In this document: one piece after another, positions 63,408 to 64,000 of the stretch
Position numbering within the stretch: position 1 is the first letter of the stretch
Layout: each line of letters begins with the position of its first letter
NCBI RefSeq assembly: GCF_900167435.1
Contig: NZ_FUWS01000001.1
Location: 435,295 to 499,294, forward strand
Direction: 5' to 3'
Source of the DNA: Marinactinospora thermotolerans DSM 45154
Lineage (GTDB): Bacteria; Actinomycetota; Actinomycetes; Streptosporangiales; Streptosporangiaceae
DNA length: 64,000 nucleotides
Position numbers and translations under genes: made by a program
Notes under the pieces: model-generated
What the model was told of the DNA's origin: nothing
What the model saw: only the letters and a program-made list of their open reading frames with translations
The model's database searches: none

Positions 63408-64000
63408 ATGATCGAGACCGAGGAAGCGCGACCAAGGACGTCAACGCTGGACATCGCCGGACGCGACTACCGCTACGTCCCGCTTGAGGGGGTGATGACG
63501 CGGCGGGAGCTACAGACGGTCCCCTACGCGATCCGGATCCTGCTGGAAAACGTCGCCCGCACGGCCCCCGGGGAACTGCCCGCGGTCCTGGACCGCGTCC
63601 ACACGGGCGCGGGCACCTGCGAGGTGCCGTTCCACCCCAACCGGATCATGCTGCACGACACGACCTGCCTGCCGACGCTGGCCGACTTCGCCGCCCTGCG
63701 CGACATGGTCGCCGAGCTGGGGGGCGACCCCGCCGCCGTCAACCCGGTGATCGACGCCGACCTCACCGTGGACCATTCGGTGATCGCCGAGGCACACGGC
63801 TCGCCCGCGGCCCTGGAACACAACCTCCGCGTCGACTTCCACCGCAACGGCGAACGCTACCGGTTCATCAAATGGGCCGAGCAGAGCCTGCGGGGCTTTC
63901 GGGTCGTCCCCCCGGGCAAGGGGATCATCCACCAGGTCAACATGGAGACGCTGGCCCGCGTGGTCTGGCAGGACCGCGGCGGCCACCCCCCGCTGCTGCA
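63408..64000 (+). CDS. Aconitate hydratase, N-terminal part (cut by window edge)
   Basis: The first 197 codons of an AcnA/IRP-type aconitase, open to the window end. Family landmarks are YVPLEGVMTRRELQTVPYAI and RILLENVAR near the start, LPTLADFAALRDMVAELGGD, NPVIDADLTVDHSV, RFIKWAEQSLRGFRVVPPGK and GIIHQVNMETLARVVW. The Fe-S cysteines lie beyond the window. Aconitase interconverts citrate and isocitrate. The unusual LEGVMTRRELQTVPYAIRI start also occurs in AcnD-like proteins, so 2-methylcitrate specificity cannot be excluded. ATG 63408 follows a GAAGGAG site somewhat upstream. It is divergent from the tricarboxylate transporter. Confidence 0.92.
   Translation, partial: MIETEEARPRTSTLDIAGRDYRYVPLEGVMTRRELQTVPYAIRILLENVARTAPGELPAVLDRVHTGAGTCEVPFHPNRIMLHDTTCLPTLADFAALRDMVAELGGDPAAVNPVIDADLTVDHSVIAEAHGSPAALEHNLRVDFHRNGERYRFIKWAEQSLRGFRVVPPGKGIIHQVNMETLARVVWQDRGGHPPLL

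Overview
The window is high-GC DNA with GTG starts, clear purine-rich ribosome binding sites and many ATGA/GTGA stop-start overlaps, so it comes from a filamentous actinomycete. The secreted polyester hydrolase is very close to the Thermobifida cutinases, which points to a Nocardiopsaceae-type genome; this placement is inference. I found no rRNA, tRNA or CRISPR array.

Region 1 (1-22685) is the right-hand part of a nonribosomal peptide cluster whose left end lies outside the window. It holds two P450s, a BBE-type FAD oxidase and a class A FAD monooxygenase. The core then reads rightward: a condensation-carrier didomain, a seven-domain NRPS (C-A-T-C*-A-T-R), a SfmD/LmbB2-like heme tyrosine hydroxylase, a membrane M28 peptidase, an MbtH-like protein, an Eis-like acetyltransferase, a stand-alone adenylation enzyme, a catechol-type O-methyltransferase and a second methyltransferase. 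The order NRPS-hydroxylase-M28 peptidase-MbtH matches what I recall as sfmC-D-E-F of saframycin. The first A-domain reads as glycine and the last resembles the modified-tyrosine code of saframycin modules. I infer a tetrahydroisoquinoline (THIQ) alkaloid pathway with a new architecture: glycine and tyrosine modules fused, and the first amino acid loaded in trans by an enzyme with a threonine-like code.

Region 2 (22686-33780) is accessory DNA: a decayed DUF2637-type remnant, an orphan FxLD-system methyltransferase, a P-loop kinase, gene fragments, a TetR-GNAT operon, a TetR/glycosidase-like/CPBP-protease operon and a histidine phosphatase.

Region 3 (33778-37685) is a visibly AT-richer three-gene operon: a NrtR-like Nudix regulator, an MTAN/PNP-like nucleosidase and a four-helix membrane protein. 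The last two share the tag VGIQAxxVxxSTVY. It has a palindromic operator and an IS5-like transposase scar beside it. I regard it as a candidate nucleotide-centred conflict (defence) system. A third protein with a related tag sits at 53494-53973.

Region 4 (38584-59456) is mostly single genes and small operons: the cutinase, a MmyB-type regulator divergent from an alcohol dehydrogenase and two aldo/keto reductases (one frameshifted), a STM4015-like repeat protein, a GNAT, two unrecognised proteins, a TetR gene divergent from a SnoaL-like/NmrA-like pair, a two-component system divergent from a small membrane protein and ABC transporter, and a frameshifted DUF6188 gene.

Region 5 (59980-64000) holds a tripartite tricarboxylate transporter operon (tctCBA) divergent from the start of an aconitase gene. 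Two copies of one inverted repeat lie between them, which fits co-regulated tricarboxylate uptake and use.
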